A stretch of DNA of 64,000 bases from the NCBI RefSeq assembly GCF_006438845.1, contig NZ_RCZJ01000001.1, positions 682,001-746,000 on the forward strand, given 5' to 3'. Positions within the stretch are counted from its first letter, which is position 1, and every line of letters begins with the position of its first letter. The translations under genes were made by a program, and so were the position numbers. Origin of the DNA: Variovorax ginsengisoli (lineage in GTDB: Bacteria > Pseudomonadota > Gammaproteobacteria > Burkholderiales > Burkholderiaceae_C). The notes below the pieces were generated by a model that made no database searches, had not been told where the DNA came from, and worked only from the letters and a program-made list of their open reading frames with translations. Of this stretch, positions 1 to 13,815 are shown piece after piece.

Positions 1-35
1 CGGCCCGTGCCGCCGCTTTGCGCTTCGCGGCCTGA
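1..35 (+). CDS. 3' end of an upstream gene, probably dxr (partial)
   Basis: The frame starting at base 3 reads an Ala/Arg-rich tail and stops at a TGA at 33-35. In betaproteobacteria the gene just upstream of rseP is usually dxr (1-deoxy-D-xylulose 5-phosphate reductoisomerase), and an Ala/Arg-rich C-terminus fits it. Only about ten residues are visible, so the identity rests on gene order, not on the sequence. Confidence 0.35.
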   Translation, partial: ARAAALRFAA

Positions 36-68
36 CGCTGTCGCTTTGCCACCTCTCACGGAGTTCCG

Positions 69-1448
69 ATGCTCACCGTCGTCGCCTTCATCGTTGCGCT
101 CGGCCTTCTGATTGCTGTGCACGAGTACGGTCACTACCGTGTGGCCGTGGCTTGCGGCGTCAAAGTCTTGCGCTTTTCCGTGGGTTTCGGCCACACGCTC
201 TACCGCTGGAAACCCAAGCATCAGAAGCCGGGGCAGGACACCGAGTTCGTCATCGGCGCGTTCCCGCTGGGCGGCTATGTGAAGATGCTCGACGAGCGCG
301 AGGGCACAGTCCCGCGGGAAGAGCGCCACCTCGCGTTCAACACGCAGCCGCTGCGTTCACGCGCGGCAATCGTGGCGGCCGGTCCGATCGCGAACCTGCT
401 GCTGGCGGTGCTGCTCTATACATTGGTGAACTGGATTGGCGTCCAGGAGCCTGTTGCCACATTGGGCCGACCGGTGGCCGCATCGCTGGCCGAGCAGGCC
501 GGGCTGCGTGGCGGTGAACGCGTCACGCAGGCCGGCTTCGACGGCGAACTGGCGACCGTGCAGTCCTTCGAGGACCTTCGCTGGCGCATGACGCGTGGGG
601 CACTGGACGGGCGCGACCTCACATTGGAAATTGCGGGCGATGGCGCGCAGCCCAACCGCACCGTTCTGCTGCCGCTCAGCCGCATCGAAACCAGGGACGC
701 TGACGCGCAGATGTTCCGAAAGATCGGCGTGATCTCACCTTTGACGCGACCCGAGATCGGTGAGCTCGTGGCCGGTGGTGCCGGTGAGCGCGCCGGCTTG
801 CAAAAGGGCGACCTGGTGCGCTCTGTCGGCACGACAACAGTGGTCGATGGCCAACAGTTGCGCGAACTCATCAGAGCTTCGGTCGATGGCGCCAACCCGC
901 GCACGCAAGCTTGGCAACTCTTGCGTGGTGGCCGCGAAATCATGCTCGAGGTCACGCCTGAAGTGCGTGACGAGAGCGGCGCCAAAGTCGGGCGCATCGC
1001 GGCGTACGTCGGTGCGCCGCCTGCCATGGTCACAGTTCGCCAAGGACCGATCGACGGAATCTGGCGCGGCGTCGTGCGCACATGGGAGGTTTCGGCGCTC
1101 ACTGTCCGCATGATGGCCAAGATGGTCATTGGTGAAGCCTCGCTCAAGAACTTGAGCGGTCCACTGACGATTGCCGACTATGCAGGCAAATCGGCCAGCC
1201 TGGGCGTCACGCAATATCTGGTGTTCTTGGCTCTGATCAGCGTCAGTCTCGGAGTGCTCAACCTGATGCCGCTGCCGGTCCTCGATGGGGGGCACCTGAT
1301 GTATTATCTTTGGGAGGGCCTGACCGGCAAAAGCGTCTCCGATGCATGGATGGAACGGTTTCAGCGCGGCGGCGTTGCCTTGTTGCTCGTGATGATGTCC
1401 ATCGCACTTTTCAACGACGTCAACCGACTCTTCGGGCTCTTTGGTTAA
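69..1448 (+). CDS. rseP: RIP metalloprotease RseP (site-2 protease)
   Basis: Inner-membrane zinc protease that cleaves anti-sigma factors such as RseA within the membrane and clears signal-peptide remnants. The zinc motif HEYGH is at residues 18-22 in the first membrane helix. The LDG motif carrying the third ligand is near residue 405 in a C-terminal helix, and the middle of the protein holds two PDZ regions. The 459 aa length is normal for the family. The ATG at 69 has a GGAG Shine-Dalgarno about 6 bases upstream. It is the first complete gene of the envelope operon and ends 36 bp before the bamA ATG, matching the conserved dxr-rseP-bamA order. Confidence 0.96.
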   Translation: MLTVVAFIVALGLLIAVHEYGHYRVAVACGVKVLRFSVGFGHTLYRWKPKHQKPGQDTEFVIGAFPLGGYVKMLDEREGTVPREERHLAFNTQPLRSRAAIVAAGPIANLLLAVLLYTLVNWIGVQEPVATLGRPVAASLAEQAGLRGGERVTQAGFDGELATVQSFEDLRWRMTRGALDGRDLTLEIAGDGAQPNRTVLLPLSRIETRDADAQMFRKIGVISPLTRPEIGELVAGGAGERAGLQKGDLVRSVGTTTVVDGQQLRELIRASVDGANPRTQAWQLLRGGREIMLEVTPEVRDESGAKVGRIAAYVGAPPAMVTVRQGPIDGIWRGVVRTWEVSALTVRMMAKMVIGEASLKNLSGPLTIADYAGKSASLGVTQYLVFLALISVSLGVLNLMPLPVLDGGHLMYYLWEGLTGKSVSDAWMERFQRGGVALLLVMMSIALFNDVNRLFGLFG

Positions 1449-1484
1449 CTCTTGCCGGCCCTTCGTGCGCCGTCTCAATCACAA

Positions 1485-3881
1485 ATGAACAAAACATTCA
1501 GTCGCTTCCGTCTGCGTAGCGTGGCCGCGGTCATCGCCAGCACGCTTGCCGCCACTGCCGCCTGGGCCGTCGAGCCCTTCACGGTGCGCGACATCCGCGT
1601 CGAAGGTCTGCAGCGCGTCGAGCCCGGCACCATCTTCGCATCGCTGCCGCTTCGCGTGGGTGACACATACAGCGACGAGCGTGGCTCTGCAGCAATCCGG
1701 GCCCTGTTTGAACTGGGGCTGTTCAAGGACGTGCGGCTGGACGTCAGCGGCAATGTTCTGGTCGTGATCGTCGAAGAGCGGCCGACTGTGGCCGATGTCG
1801 ATTTCGTCGGCACCAAGGAATTCGACAAGGCGGCGCTCCAGAAAGCGCTGCGCGAAGTGGGGCTGGCCGATGGCCGCCCCTACGACAAGGCGCTGACCGA
1901 TCGCGCCGAGCAAGAGCTGAAGCGCCAGTACGTGAGCCGCAGTCTCTACAACGCCGAGGTCGTGACCACGGTGACGCCAATCGAGCGCAACCGCGTGAAT
2001 TTGACGTTCACCGTCACAGAAGGCGACTCCGCCCGCATCCGCGAAGTGCGCGTCGTCGGCAACAAGGCCTTCAGCGAATCGACACTGCTCGATCTGTTCG
2101 ACCAGGACAGCGGTGGCTGGATGAGCTGGTACACCAAGTCGAACCAGTATTCGCGCGCCAAGCTCAACGCTGACCTGGAGACACTGCGTTCGTACTACCT
2201 GACGCGTGGCTACCTCGAATTCCGCATCGACTCGACGCAGGTGGCCATTTCTCCGGATCGGACCGACTTGACGGTGACAGTGAACATCACCGAAGGCGAG
2301 AAATTCGTCGTCGCGGGCGTAAAACTGGAAGGCAATTACCTGGGTCGCGAAGAAGAATTCAAGTCATTGGTGACGATCAAGCCGGGTGAGCCCTACAACG
2401 GCGAGCAACTCACGGACACCACCAAGGCGTTCACCGACTATTTTGGGACTTTCGGCTACGCGTTCGCGCGCGTCGAATCGCAACCGGAAGTCGATCGCAC
2501 CAACAACCGCGTAACCCTGACGCTGAAAGCCGAACCGGCACGCCGCGTCTATGTGCGTCGCGTCAGCATCGGCGGCAACAACCGCACGCGCGACGAGGTG
2601 ATCCGGCGCGAATTCCGGCAGTACGAAGCTTCCTGGTACGACGGCGACAAGATCAAGTTGTCGCGAGATCGCGTCGACCGACTGGGCTTCTTCACGGACG
2701 TCAATGTCGAGACGCAGGAAGTCGCCGGGTCACCCGACCAGGTCGACCTCACGGTGACCGTGGCTGAAAAGCCTACTGGCTCGCTACAACTGGGTGCCGG
2801 CTTCTCGAGTTCGGAGAAGGTGTCGTTCACCTTCGGTATTTCGCAGGAAAACGTGTTCGGCTCGGGCAATTTCCTGGGCCTTCAGGTCAACACCAGCAAG
2901 TACTACCGCACGATCTCGCTGACTGCGACCGATCCCTACTTCACGAGCGACGGCATCTCGCGCACGTTCAGTCTGTTCCATCAGACCACGCGCCCGTACT
3001 ACACGGTCGATGGCGACTATTCGCTGGTCAGCGAAGGCGGCAGCATCAAGTTCGGCGTCCCGTTCAGCGAAGTCGATACTGTGTTCTTCGGCGCAGGGCT
3101 GGAGCGCTTCACCTTCGAGCCGGGCACGAATGTGGCTCGGTTCACGCCGCAGGCGTACCGCGACTATTTCCAGTGCACGACGAATGCTGGAGGCCTCATC
3201 AATTGTTCCGAGAACAGCAAGTGGGGCATCCCACTGACCATCGGCTGGGCACGCGACGACAGAGACAGCGCGCTCGTTCCGACCCGCGGCCGCCTGCAGC
3301 GCGCCAATGTGGAATGGGGTGTGGGTGGCGATTTGAAGTACATCAAAAGCAGCTACCAGTATCAGCAGTACTTCCCGCTGTCCAAACAGTACACGCTGGC
3401 ACTCAACGGCGAGGTCGGCTACGGCAAGGCATTGGGCGGCAACGTCTATCCGATCTTCAAGAACTTCTACGCCGGTGGTTTGGGTTCTATTCGCGGCTTC
3501 GAACAGAATTCGCTTGGTCCGCGTGACGGCATCACCGAAGCAGCGCTGGGCGGTACGAAAAAGGCCATCTTCAATGCGGAATTGAGCACGCCGTTCCCAG
3601 GCGCAGGCAACGACCGCACGCTGCGCCTCTATGGTTTCTTCGACGTCGGCAATGTCTTTACCGAACGCACTGGCCAAAGCGATCTGCAGTGGGATGCGCA
3701 GAGAAAGCTGCGAGCTTCGGTCGGTGTCGGCATCAGCTGGATTTCACCGCTCGGCCCGCTGCGCGTAGCATTTGCGAAGCCCGTTCGTTCGCAGAAGGAA
3801 GACGACTTTTCCGACCCGGCCCATCCTATCTACAAGGATAGAATGCAAAGCTTCCAATTCCAGATCGGTACCTCTTTTTGA
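1485..3881 (+). CDS. bamA: Outer membrane protein assembly factor BamA
   Basis: Central subunit of the BAM complex, which folds beta-barrel proteins into the outer membrane. The protein (798 aa) has an N-terminal signal peptide ending around AAWA, five POTRA repeats over roughly the first 430 residues and a C-terminal Omp85 barrel. The barrel carries the conserved IRGF motif of loop 6 near residue 670 and a terminal Phe. An in-frame TTG lies upstream at 1452, but the ATG at 1485 places a normal signal peptide at the N-terminus, so I chose it. Its stop overlaps the skp start by one base (TGATG), suggesting coupled translation. Confidence 0.96.
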   Translation: MNKTFSRFRLRSVAAVIASTLAATAAWAVEPFTVRDIRVEGLQRVEPGTIFASLPLRVGDTYSDERGSAAIRALFELGLFKDVRLDVSGNVLVVIVEERPTVADVDFVGTKEFDKAALQKALREVGLADGRPYDKALTDRAEQELKRQYVSRSLYNAEVVTTVTPIERNRVNLTFTVTEGDSARIREVRVVGNKAFSESTLLDLFDQDSGGWMSWYTKSNQYSRAKLNADLETLRSYYLTRGYLEFRIDSTQVAISPDRTDLTVTVNITEGEKFVVAGVKLEGNYLGREEEFKSLVTIKPGEPYNGEQLTDTTKAFTDYFGTFGYAFARVESQPEVDRTNNRVTLTLKAEPARRVYVRRVSIGGNNRTRDEVIRREFRQYEASWYDGDKIKLSRDRVDRLGFFTDVNVETQEVAGSPDQVDLTVTVAEKPTGSLQLGAGFSSSEKVSFTFGISQENVFGSGNFLGLQVNTSKYYRTISLTATDPYFTSDGISRTFSLFHQTTRPYYTVDGDYSLVSEGGSIKFGVPFSEVDTVFFGAGLERFTFEPGTNVARFTPQAYRDYFQCTTNAGGLINCSENSKWGIPLTIGWARDDRDSALVPTRGRLQRANVEWGVGGDLKYIKSSYQYQQYFPLSKQYTLALNGEVGYGKALGGNVYPIFKNFYAGGLGSIRGFEQNSLGPRDGITEAALGGTKKAIFNAELSTPFPGAGNDRTLRLYGFFDVGNVFTERTGQSDLQWDAQRKLRASVGVGISWISPLGPLRVAFAKPVRSQKEDDFSDPAHPIYKDRMQSFQFQIGTSF

Positions 3882-4417
3882 TGAACCATTCGTACCGCGC
3901 AGTCGGCGCGTTGCTGCTCTCGCTTTCGGCCCTGGCGGCTGTACCTGCTCATGCGCAGGAAAGCTTCCGGATCGGCTTCGTGAACCCAGATCGCGTCCTG
4001 CGTGAAGCACAGCCGGCGAAGGCGGCCCAGGCGAAGCTCGAGGCGGAGTTTCTCAAGCGCGAGCGTGACCTGGCCTCCCAAGGCGAGGCATTGAAGGCGG
4101 CGTCGGAAAAGTTCGAGCGTGAAGCGCCCACCTTGGCTGAAAGCCAGCGCACTGCGCGTCAACGCGCGCTGGTGGATCAGGATCGTGAATTCCAGCGTAA
4201 GCGCCGGGAATTTCAAGAAGACTTGAATGCCCGCAAGAATGAGGAACTGCAGCAGGTTTACGACCGTGCCAATCGCGTGGTCAAACAGGTGGCGGAGTCC
4301 GAAAAGTACGACGCGATCTTGCAGGAAGCGATCTACATCAATCCCAAGCATGACATCACCGAAAAGGTGATCAAGGCGTTGAACGCGGCCGCTCCAGCAT
4401 CCGCAGGCGCCAAGTAG
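3881..4417 (+). CDS. skp: Periplasmic chaperone Skp/OmpH
   Basis: Periplasmic holdase that protects unfolded outer-membrane proteins on their way to BamA. The 178 aa protein starts with a signal peptide ending in AHA|QE, followed by the [10 protein letters not shown] strand typical of OmpH/Skp. A long, charged helical region rich in Glu, Lys and Arg (about residues 45-140) forms the tentacles. The ATG at 3881 shares its A with the bamA stop; a TTG one codon upstream is the only close alternative. Lying between bamA and lpxD is the standard arrangement. Confidence 0.93.
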   Translation: MNHSYRAVGALLLSLSALAAVPAHAQESFRIGFVNPDRVLREAQPAKAAQAKLEAEFLKRERDLASQGEALKAASEKFEREAPTLAESQRTARQRALVDQDREFQRKRREFQEDLNARKNEELQQVYDRANRVVKQVAESEKYDAILQEAIYINPKHDITEKVIKALNAAAPASAGAK

Positions 4418-4428
4418 TCTGCACTCGC

Positions 4429-5406
4429 GTGGCACTGCGGCTCGGAGCCATTGTCGACGCCCTGGGGGGCGAGTTGCACGGCGATCGAGATTTGGGTATC
4501 GAGCGGCTCGCCCCATTGCAAAATGCACGCTCGGATGCGCTGAGCTTTCTGAGCCACCCCAAGTACCGCAAAGAACTGGCGGCCTCATTGGCCGGCTGCG
4601 TCATCGTGTCGCCGGCCATGCGCGAGGCGGCCGCGGCACGCGGTGCGTTCATCGTCACGGACGATCCCTATCTCTATTTCGCGAGATTGACGCAGCTTTG
4701 GAAGCGCGCGCATGCCAGGCCTGAAACCGTTCGGATTCATCCGAGCGCCGTGGTGGACCCCGGTGCGTTCGTCGATCCGACCGCCCGGATCGGCGCGTTG
4801 TGCGTGGTCGAGCGCGGGGCACGCATCGGCGCCGGAACAATACTGAAATCGCGCGTGACGGTGGGCGAGGATTGCCATCTTGGCGCTCGCTGTCTACTGC
4901 ACCCGGGCGTGGTGATCGGCGCTGACGGGTTCGGCCTAGCGCCGCACGCCGGCACATGGGTCAAGATCGAGCAGCTCGGTGCCGTGCGCATCGGCGATGA
5001 CGTCGAGATCGGCGCCAACACTTGCATTGACCGCGGCGCGCTCGAAGATACGGTGATCGAAGACGGCGTGAAGCTCGACAACCTGATCCAGATCGGCCAC
5101 AACGTGCGCATCGGCAAGCACACGGCGATGGCGGGTTGCGTTGGCGTGGCGGGCAGTGCCGTCATCGGGGCGCATTGCACGGTGGGCGGCGGTGCCATCG
5201 TGCTGGGCCACCTGACGCTGGCCGACGGTGTCCACATCTCAGCGGCCACGGTGGTCACCCGCTCGATCCTCAAGCCCGGCCAGTACACGGGTGTGTTTCC
5301 CATCGACGACAATGCCGCCTGGGAAAAGAACGCTGCCACGCTGAAGCAACTTCACAGTCTGCGCGACCGGCTCAAGGCGCTCGAAAAAAAAGACATTGCC
5401 GGATAA
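4429..5406 (+). CDS. lpxD: UDP-3-O-(3-hydroxyacyl)glucosamine N-acyltransferase LpxD
   Basis: Adds the N-linked hydroxyacyl chain in the third step of lipid A synthesis. The protein (325 aa) has the N-terminal uridine-binding domain, then a left-handed beta-helix of hexapeptide repeats with many IGx and VGx turns, and a helical C-terminus. The catalytic His of the QIGHNVRIG segment is near residue 224. A GTG start at 4429 gives the usual N-terminus (MALRLG). It sits 11 bp after skp and 6 bp before fabZ within one operon. Confidence 0.95.
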   Translation: MALRLGAIVDALGGELHGDRDLGIERLAPLQNARSDALSFLSHPKYRKELAASLAGCVIVSPAMREAAAARGAFIVTDDPYLYFARLTQLWKRAHARPETVRIHPSAVVDPGAFVDPTARIGALCVVERGARIGAGTILKSRVTVGEDCHLGARCLLHPGVVIGADGFGLAPHAGTWVKIEQLGAVRIGDDVEIGANTCIDRGALEDTVIEDGVKLDNLIQIGHNVRIGKHTAMAGCVGVAGSAVIGAHCTVGGGAIVLGHLTLADGVHISAATVVTRSILKPGQYTGVFPIDDNAAWEKNAATLKQLHSLRDRLKALEKKDIAG

Positions 5407-5412
5407 AGAAAC

Positions 5413-5859
5413 ATGACGACGCTCGACATCCATCAGATCCTCAAACTCCTTCCGCACCGCTATCCGTTTCTTCTGGTGGACCGTGTGCTGGACTTGGAAA
5501 AGGGCAAGCGCATCACCGCGCTCAAGAACGTGACGATGAACGAGCCTTTCTTCAACGGGCATTTTCCGCACCGCCCCGTGATGCCCGGCGTGCTGATGCT
5601 CGAAGCGATGGCGCAGGCCGCGGCCCTGTTGTCGTTTCATTCGTTGGACATCGTGCCCGACGACAACACCGTCTACTACTTCGCTGCAATCGACGGCGCG
5701 CGCTTCAAGCGGCCCGTCGAGCCCGGCGACCAGCTGACGCTGGAGGTGGAGATCCTGCGCATGAAGGCCGGTATTTCCAAGTTTCAGGGACGTGCGCTGG
5801 TCGGTACCGAGCTGGCCTGTGAAGCCACGCTGATGTGCGCGATGCGCCAGCTCAGCTGA
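5413..5859 (+). CDS. fabZ: 3-hydroxyacyl-[ACP] dehydratase FabZ
   Basis: Dehydrates 3-hydroxyacyl-ACP to trans-2-enoyl-ACP in fatty acid elongation and competes with LpxA/LpxD for the hydroxyacyl pool. The 148 aa hot-dog fold protein carries the active-site segment [11 protein letters not shown] with the catalytic His, followed by the helix LEAMAQ with the catalytic Glu. Its place between lpxD and lpxA is conserved in proteobacteria and links saturated fatty acid and lipid A flux. Confidence 0.96.
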   Translation: MTTLDIHQILKLLPHRYPFLLVDRVLDLEKGKRITALKNVTMNEPFFNGHFPHRPVMPGVLMLEAMAQAAALLSFHSLDIVPDDNTVYYFAAIDGARFKRPVEPGDQLTLEVEILRMKAGISKFQGRALVGTELACEATLMCAMRQLS

Positions 5860-5873
5860 AGATCTCCTCGCGC

Positions 5874-6662
5874 ATGACGCAGGTTCACTCGACCGCCATC
5901 GTCGACCCCAAGGCCGAGCTCGACACTTCGGTGAAGATCGGGCCTTACGCCGTGATCGGTCCTCACGTGCGCATCGGCGCCGGTTCGACAGTTGGGCCGC
6001 ATTGCGTGATCGAAGGTCACACCACCATCGGCCGGGACAACCGCATCTTTCAGTTCGCGTCGCTCGGTGCGGTGCCGCAAGACAAGAAGTACGACGGCGA
6101 GCCTACGGAACTCGTCGTGGGCGACCGCAATACGGTGCGCGAGTTCTGTACTTTCAACCTCGGCACAGCGCAGGATGCGGGCGTCACCCGCATCGGCAAC
6201 GACAACTGGATCATGGCCTACGTGCACATCGCGCACGACTGCCAGGTCGGTAACCAGATCACCATGGCCAACAACGCCACACTCGCGGGACACGTCGAAG
6301 TAGGGGACTGGGCCACGGTCGGTGGCCTTTCCGGCGTGCTGCAACGCATGCGGATCGGTGCGCACGCAATGATCGGTTTCGCCAGCCATGTGGGAAAGGA
6401 CGTTCCGCCATTCATGGTCGTCGACGGGCATCCGCTCGCGGTGCGCGGCGTAAACCTCGTCGGGTTGCGCCGGCGCGATTTCTCTGCCGAACGCATCGGC
6501 GCCATCCGTGAGATGCACAAGCTAATCTATCGACAGGGCAAGACCGTGGAAGAAGCCCGTAGCGCTCTTGCCGCTTTGACGGCCCAGTTGCCGGAGGCCG
6601 CTGCCGACATTTCGTTGATGGATGCCTTCCTTGCCACCTCTGCAGCAGGCATTGCCCGCTGA
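5874..6662 (+). CDS. lpxA: Acyl-[ACP]-UDP-N-acetylglucosamine O-acyltransferase LpxA
   Basis: First enzyme of lipid A biosynthesis: transfers a 3-hydroxyacyl chain from ACP to UDP-GlcNAc. The 262 aa protein is a left-handed beta-helix with hexapeptide repeats from the N-terminus. It contains the HIAHDCQVG segment holding the catalytic His (near residue 121) and a helical C-terminal domain. The ATG at 5874 gives the typical [10 protein letters not shown] start. An in-frame ATG at 5835 would overlap fabZ and add 13 unrelated residues, so I rejected it. It is followed after 7 bp by lpxB. Confidence 0.95.
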   Translation: MTQVHSTAIVDPKAELDTSVKIGPYAVIGPHVRIGAGSTVGPHCVIEGHTTIGRDNRIFQFASLGAVPQDKKYDGEPTELVVGDRNTVREFCTFNLGTAQDAGVTRIGNDNWIMAYVHIAHDCQVGNQITMANNATLAGHVEVGDWATVGGLSGVLQRMRIGAHAMIGFASHVGKDVPPFMVVDGHPLAVRGVNLVGLRRRDFSAERIGAIREMHKLIYRQGKTVEEARSALAALTAQLPEAAADISLMDAFLATSAAGIAR

Positions 6663-6669
6663 GGCCCGC

Positions 6670-7821
6670 ATGACGGGCGAATCCGCAGCGCGACGCTTCG
6701 CGATGGTGGCCGGAGAGCCTTCTGGCGACTTGCTCGCGGGACTGTTGCTCGATGGGCTGCAAGCGCGTTGGCCCGGCGTCGAAACGGTCGGCATCGGTGG
6801 GCCGCACATGCTGGCACGCGGTTTCGAGAGTTGGTGGCCGCAGGAGAAGCTTGCGGTGCGCGGGTACATCGAAGTGCTGCGTCACTACGCCGAGATCGCA
6901 GGGATTCGCCGCCAACTCAAGGCACGGTTGCTGCGGGAGTGGCCCGGCCTCTTCATCGGCATCGATGCGCCCGATTTCAATCTTGATCTCGAAGCCGGAC
7001 TCCGCGGCCGGGGCATCAAGACTGTGCATTTCGTATGCCCCTCCATCTGGGCGTGGCGCCCGGATCGCATCGAGAAGATTCGTGCGGCCGCGGACCATGT
7101 GCTGTGCATCTTTCCGTTCGAGCCGGCGTTGCTGGCGGAGCAGGGCGTGGCTGCCAGCTATGTCGGCCACCCGTTGGCCAATGTGATCCCGATGACACCC
7201 GACAGGTCCGCTGCGCGTGCGACGCTGGACCTGCCGCCCGACGCTCAGGTGGTGGCGTTGCTGCCGGGAAGCCGACGTTCCGAGGTGCGCTACCTTGCCT
7301 CGCGCTTTTTTCAGGCAGCGGCGTTGATGGCAAAGCTTCAGCCAGCCATCCGCTTCATCGTGCCGGTGATTCCGAGCTTGCGCACGGAAGTCGTGGCGAT
7401 GTTGAAAGCAAGCGGTATGGAAGGCCGCGTGACCTTGCTGGACGGGCAGTCGCACACCGCATTGGCCGCCTGCGACGCGACGCTGATCGCGAGCGGGACC
7501 GCCACCCTCGAGGCAGCGCTGTTCAAGCGGCCGATGGTCATCGCCTACAACATGAATCGCGTCTCCTGGCATTTGATGCATCGCCAGCAGATGCAGCCGT
7601 GGGTTGGCCTGCCCAACATCCTGTGCGGCGATTTCGTCGTGCCTGAATTGCTCCAGGAGGCTGCGACGCCCGAAGCCCTGGCGTCGGCCACCTTGCGCTG
7701 GCTCACCGAGCCGGACAAAGTCCAGGCTCTGCAACACCGTTTTACCGCGCTGCACGAAGAATTGCGGCGCGACACCCCGACACTGTGCGCCGATGCGATC
7801 GAGCAAGTTCTTGAAGGCTGA
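6670..7821 (+). CDS. lpxB: Lipid-A-disaccharide synthase LpxB
   Basis: Family 19 glycosyltransferase that joins UDP-2,3-diacylglucosamine and lipid X into the lipid A disaccharide at the inner membrane. The 383 aa protein shows the N-terminal AGEPSGD signature, the SIWAWRP region in the middle and the nucleotide-binding segment [10 protein letters not shown]. The ATG at 6670 puts AGEPSGD close to the N-terminus as in homologues. It ends overlapping the likely TTG start of rnhB by 11 bp. Confidence 0.95.
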   Translation: MTGESAARRFAMVAGEPSGDLLAGLLLDGLQARWPGVETVGIGGPHMLARGFESWWPQEKLAVRGYIEVLRHYAEIAGIRRQLKARLLREWPGLFIGIDAPDFNLDLEAGLRGRGIKTVHFVCPSIWAWRPDRIEKIRAAADHVLCIFPFEPALLAEQGVAASYVGHPLANVIPMTPDRSAARATLDLPPDAQVVALLPGSRRSEVRYLASRFFQAAALMAKLQPAIRFIVPVIPSLRTEVVAMLKASGMEGRVTLLDGQSHTALAACDATLIASGTATLEAALFKRPMVIAYNMNRVSWHLMHRQQMQPWVGLPNILCGDFVVPELLQEAATPEALASATLRWLTEPDKVQALQHRFTALHEELRRDTPTLCADAIEQVLEG

Positions 7822-8461
7822 ACAAGCCGCGCTGACCTGGGACGTCCCGGGCCTGATGGCCGGTGTGGACGAGGCCGGCCGTGGGCCGCTGGCTGGCCCC
7901 GTGGTGGCGGCCGCCGTGATCCTCGACGACCGGCGGCCGATCCGCGGCCTGGCCGATTCGAAGACGCTGACCGCCCTGCAACGCGAACGGCTGCATGACC
8001 AGATCATGGCGCGGGCACTGTGCTGTTCGGTCGCACAGGCCAGCGTCGAAGAAATTGACACCCACAACATTCTCCAGGCGACCATGCTGGCGATGCGCCG
8101 GGCGGTCGAAGGATTGCGCCTGAAGCCGGCCAAGGTGCTGGTGGACGGCAACCGTCTGCCAACGCTCGACGTCTTGGCCGAAGCCATCGTCAAGGGCGAC
8201 GCGCGCGTCAAAGCGATTTCAGCTGCATCGATCTTGGCCAAGGTCCATCGCGACCGGCTGTGCCAAAGCCTGCACCTCGAGTTTCCGCACTACGGCTTTG
8301 CCGGCCACAAAGGCTACGGCACGCCCGAGCACCTCGAGGCGCTGCTGCGTCACGGCGCCTGCGTCCACCACCGCCGGTCGTTCGCGCCGGTGGCGGCCGC
8401 CTTCGAGCGCATGGCGGCGCGGCCGGCGATCGACGTCGTTTCGGTCTCAGTCTTTCCATGA
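7811..8461 (+). CDS. rnhB: Ribonuclease HII
   Basis: Cleaves the RNA strand of RNA-DNA hybrids and starts removal of misincorporated ribonucleotides. Catalytic carboxylates are visible: AGVDEAGRG near the N-terminus (D20, E21), LVDGN in the middle and the KVHRD segment further on. The start is uncertain. The TTG at 7811 gives 216 aa and about 16 residues before AGVDEAGRG, as in homologues, while the ATG at 7856 would start directly at that motif. I prefer TTG, which also overlaps the lpxB end. The stop overlaps the next gene as ATGA. Confidence 0.92.
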   Translation: MKAEQAALTWDVPGLMAGVDEAGRGPLAGPVVAAAVILDDRRPIRGLADSKTLTALQRERLHDQIMARALCCSVAQASVEEIDTHNILQATMLAMRRAVEGLRLKPAKVLVDGNRLPTLDVLAEAIVKGDARVKAISAASILAKVHRDRLCQSLHLEFPHYGFAGHKGYGTPEHLEALLRHGACVHHRRSFAPVAAAFERMAARPAIDVVSVSVFP

Positions 8462-9237
8462 GCAGCACTGCACCCGACCGCATCAGCGCACGCGACAACC
8501 CGCTGTTGAAAGAGCTCAGAAAGCTGGCGCAGGACCCCGGCGCCTACCGCAAACTGGGCCGCATCTGGCTCGAGGGCGATCATCTTTGTCGCGCTGCGCG
8601 ACTTCGCGGCGTGCGTCCGGCGCTTGCCGTCTTTGCCGAATCGTTTTGGCCGAAAGCGCAGTTCGAATGGTCTGACGCGGCCGATCGCACCGTGATCGTG
8701 GCCGACGCGCTGCTCGCAGGGGTCAGCAGCCTCGAATCACCGGCCCCGATGGGTTTCATGCTCCACCTGCCGATGCGGCCGGAGCTCGTTGCCGACGCGC
8801 TGACCGTGGTGCTCGACCGCCTGCAGGACGCCGGCAACGTCGGTTCGGTGCTTCGCAGCGCAGCGGCTTTCGGATTCACACAGGTCGTGGCGCTCAAGGG
8901 CACGGCTGCGCTGTGGGCGCCGAAGGTGCTGCGGGCCGGCATGGGCGCGCATTTTGGCCTGCGACTGATTGAAGGGGTCGAGCCTGAAGTGCTCGACGGC
9001 CTGCGCGTGCCGCTGCTCGCCACCAGTTCGCATCACGGCGACTGGCTGCACCAGGCGCGGCTGCCGTATCCGTGCGCCTGGCTGCTCGGCCACGAAGGGC
9101 AGGGCGTTTCGCCCGCGTTGGAAGCGCGCGCCACCCAGCGCATCCGAATCGCGCAACCCGGCGGCGAGGAGTCACTCAACGTGGCGGCGGCGGCCGCGAT
9201 TTGCCTTCACGCCAGCGCGGCTACGGCCAAATCCTGA
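8458..9237 (+). CDS. TrmH/SpoU-family RNA 2'-O-methyltransferase
   Basis: S-adenosylmethionine-dependent RNA ribose methyltransferase of the SPOUT superfamily, probably acting on 23S rRNA or tRNA in the cytoplasm. The 259 aa protein has an N-terminal substrate-binding domain (residues about 1-100). The knotted SPOUT domain follows, with the three SpoU motifs: the segment around [19 protein letters not shown], and the C-terminal LNVAAAAAI. The family is clear but the exact target nucleotide is not. It starts inside the rnhB stop (ATGA) and closes the envelope operon. Confidence 0.9.
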   Translation: MSSTAPDRISARDNPLLKELRKLAQDPGAYRKLGRIWLEGDHLCRAARLRGVRPALAVFAESFWPKAQFEWSDAADRTVIVADALLAGVSSLESPAPMGFMLHLPMRPELVADALTVVLDRLQDAGNVGSVLRSAAAFGFTQVVALKGTAALWAPKVLRAGMGAHFGLRLIEGVEPEVLDGLRVPLLATSSHHGDWLHQARLPYPCAWLLGHEGQGVSPALEARATQRIRIAQPGGEESLNVAAAAAICLHASAATAKS

Positions 9238-9387
9238 GCACCCGAAGGTTATAATCGGGGGCTTTCCCGCTCACACCCCGCCCACAGCGCACACAAGCCT
9301 ACCCTTCGACGAAAGCCGCAGCCCGTCCCCGTTCTCACGTCGGGGCATCTTGGGTTCGCTTTGGGCGTCATCCATCCGGAGAACCCA
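9238..9387 (+). promoter_or_regulatory. carAB leader region with a TATAAT -10-like box
   Basis: This 150-bp gap precedes carA. A perfect TATAAT hexamer lies at 9250-9255, but I see no good -35 at 16-18 bp spacing (CCAAAT at 17 bp). A small hairpin (CCCCG/CGGGG, 9327-9331 with 9341-9345) lies in the putative leader, and a GGAG sits 7-9 bases before the GTG start of carA. Pyrimidine or arginine control is expected for carAB, but no specific operator is recognisable. Confidence 0.4.
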
Positions 9388-10579
9388 GTGCTTTTGTCTC
9401 TCAAGGGAGCTTTTCCTCCCGCCATCCTGGCGCTCGCAGACGGCACGGTCTTTCTCGGCAATTCGATCGGAGCCAGCGGCTCCACGGTCGGCGAAGTGGT
9501 GTTCAACACCGCGATGACCGGCTATCAGGAAATCCTCACCGACCCGAGCTATTGCCAGCAGATCGTGACCCTCACGTATCCGCACATCGGCAACTACGGC
9601 GTCAATGAAGAGGACATCGAAGCCGACAAGGTCCATGCCGCCGGCCTGATCATCAAGGACCTGCCGATCCTTGCTTCGAACTTCCGCCAGACCGAGACGC
9701 TCGATGCTTATCTCGTGCGCAACAAGACGGTGGCCATCGCCAACATCGACACGAGAAAACTGACCCGCCACCTGCGCACCCATGGTGCGCAAAACGGCTG
9801 CATCCTCGGCTTGGCGGCAGGAGAGGCCGTCAGCCAGGCGCAGATCGACCAAGCCGTGGCAGCGGCCCAAAATGCGCCGAGCATGGCGGGGCTCGACCTG
9901 GCCAAGGTCGTGTCGGTGCAGCAGACCTACGAGTGGACGCAGACCGAGTGGAAGCTGGTTCATGTCGACGGCAAGCCTGGCTACGGCGTGCAGATCACCC
10001 CGAGGTTCCACGTCGTTGCCTTCGACTACGGCGTCAAGAAGAACATCCTGCGCATGATCGCGCAGCGCGGCGCGCGCATCACAGTGGTGCCGGCGCAGAC
10101 GCCGGCGGCCGACGTGCTCAGACTCAAGCCCGACGGCATCTTCCTGGCCAACGGCCCCGGTGACCCGGAGCCCTGCGACTACGCGATTGCCGCGACACGC
10201 GAGCTGATCGAGACCGGCATCCCGACCTTCGGCATCTGCCTGGGCCATCAGATCATGGCGCTCGCGCTGGGTGCCAAGACCTACAAGATGAAGTTCGGCC
10301 ATCACGGCGCGAACCATCCAGTGAAGGACCTCGACACCGGCCGCGTGAGCATCACCAGCCAGAACCACGGCTTCGCGGTCGACGAGAAGTCGCTGCCGGC
10401 CACGCTGCGCGCCACGCACGTCAGCCTGTTCGACAACACGCTGCAAGGTCTCGCCCATACGTCGAAACCGGCCTTCTGCTTCCAGGGCCACCCCGAAGCC
10501 TCGCCCGGCCCGCACGACATCGGCTACCTGTTCGATCGCTTCACGGCATTGATGGAAAAGCACAAAGCAGGAAACAAGA

Positions 10580-10587
<8 letters not shown>
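9388..10587 (+). CDS. carA: Carbamoyl-phosphate synthase small (glutaminase) subunit
   Basis: Hydrolyses glutamine and channels ammonia to CarB for carbamoyl phosphate, the precursor of arginine and pyrimidines. The 399 aa protein has the CPSase small-chain N-terminal domain and a class I glutamine amidotransferase domain. The nucleophilic Cys is in FGICLGHQ (about residue 283) and the His/Glu pair in [10 protein letters not shown] chose the GTG at 9388 ([11 protein letters not shown]) because it has a GGAG site. A TTG at 9361 adds nine unconserved residues. It overlaps carB by 8 bp. Confidence 0.95.
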
Positions 10588-13807
<3,220 letters not shown>

Positions 13808-13815
13808 GGCGGCCG